Of a stretch of 64,000 bases of DNA, positions 63,898 through 64,000 are shown piece by piece. Under the pieces are notes generated by a model. That model worked only from the letters and a program-made list of their open reading frames with translations, did no database searches and had not been told where the DNA came from. Where the stretch lies: assembly GCF_005886145.1 (NCBI RefSeq), contig NZ_CP040504.1:992001-1056000 (forward strand), in the 5' to 3' direction. Each line of letters opens with the position of its first letter. Positions within the stretch are counted from its first letter, which is position 1. Origin of the DNA: Neisseria sp. oral taxon 014 str. F0314 (GTDB lineage: Bacteria > Pseudomonadota > Gammaproteobacteria > Burkholderiales > Neisseriaceae). The position numbers were made by a program, and so were the translations under genes.

Positions 63898-64000
63898 TTA
63901 TTCTTTTTCCCGCTTCTGCGTATGCACGCTGAACTCGGCCAGCGACATGTTCATCGTTTCCAGACAAGGCTGCATGATGTGGCCGACCGTTGCATTGACG
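63898..64000 (-). CDS. C-terminus of an unidentified gene (5' end outside window)
   Basis: A minus-strand frame open from the window end to a TAA at 63898-63900, coding the last 33 residues: VNATVGHIMQPCLETMNM, then SLAEFSVHTQKREKE. The strand, the terminator downstream and the charged end suggest a real gene tail, but 33 residues are too few to name it. Confidence 0.4.
   Translation of the reverse strand, partial: VNATVGHIMQPCLETMNMSLAEFSVHTQKREKE

Overview
The window is chromosomal DNA of a Neisseria species, most likely a commensal rather than N. meningitidis or N. gonorrhoeae. The 10-base core of the Neisseria DNA uptake sequence (GCCGTCTGAA) occurs dozens of times. Almost every copy is preceded by AG (AGGCCGTCTGAA), some read AGGTCGTCTGAA, and only a few have the AT prefix typical of meningococcus and gonococcus. 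Other Neisseria marks are the pgl glycosylation genes, RmpM, LtgA-type transglycosylase, MacAB beside a type IV pilin, an Nqr operon and dRS3-type repeats. A complete Wza-Wzb-Wzc set beside pglD is not what I know from meningococcal pgl loci and also points to a commensal. The species assignment is inference.

Layout. 1-9.3 kb (+): a sugar and envelope operon. It holds a partial ATP-grasp enzyme, a HAD phosphatase, a formyltransferase, aminotransferase PglC, dehydratase PglD, then Wza (outer-membrane polysaccharide exporter), Wzb (tyrosine phosphatase) and Wzc (tyrosine autokinase). 9.5-15.5 kb (-): a TolC/NodT lipoprotein, two small conserved genes with dRS3 repeats between them, then macB and macA. 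15.9-25 kb: minor pilin, yebC, an alanine/glycine symporter, the lytic transglycosylase, a secreted clan-A glycosidase-like protein and pepN. 25-31 kb (+): nqrABCDEF, then an orphan lipoprotein. 31.8 kb: tRNA-Asn with a near-perfect promoter. 32-44 kb: potD, rppH, parE, cytochrome b561, apaG, pgpA-thiL, rmpM, cysB, fnr, hemN and a DUF1289 protein. 44-54 kb: recC, a PepSY membrane protein, a periplasmic tyrosine phosphatase, an acetyltransferase, a small membrane protein, ETF-ubiquinone oxidoreductase and a short region of unrecognised genes. 54-64 kb: znuA, recO, queA, accB/small membrane protein/accC, prmA, a NERD protein, a YejA-like binding protein and the end of an unidentified gene.

How the genes work together. 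The first block would build a modified di-amino-trideoxy sugar for protein glycosylation (PglC and PglD, with the ATP-grasp, HAD and formyltransferase genes as a tailoring module). It sits directly beside a Wza/Wzb/Wzc export and control set that has no flippase, polymerase or glycosyltransferase in view. MacAB with the nearby TolC-like lipoprotein could form a tripartite efflux pump. The Nqr complex pumps sodium from NADH oxidation, and ETF-QO feeds quinone from another side. FNR and oxygen-independent HemN are adjacent and divergent, which fits low-oxygen adaptation. AccB and AccC start fatty-acid synthesis.

Most transcription units end in hairpins made of two facing uptake sequences, so the uptake code doubles as the terminator set. 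The unusual parts are the sugar/capsule junction, the secreted glycosidase, the unrecognised cluster at 53.1-54.3 kb including a 38-residue secreted-peptide candidate, and two genes (pglD, recC) whose stop codon is supplied by an uptake sequence.
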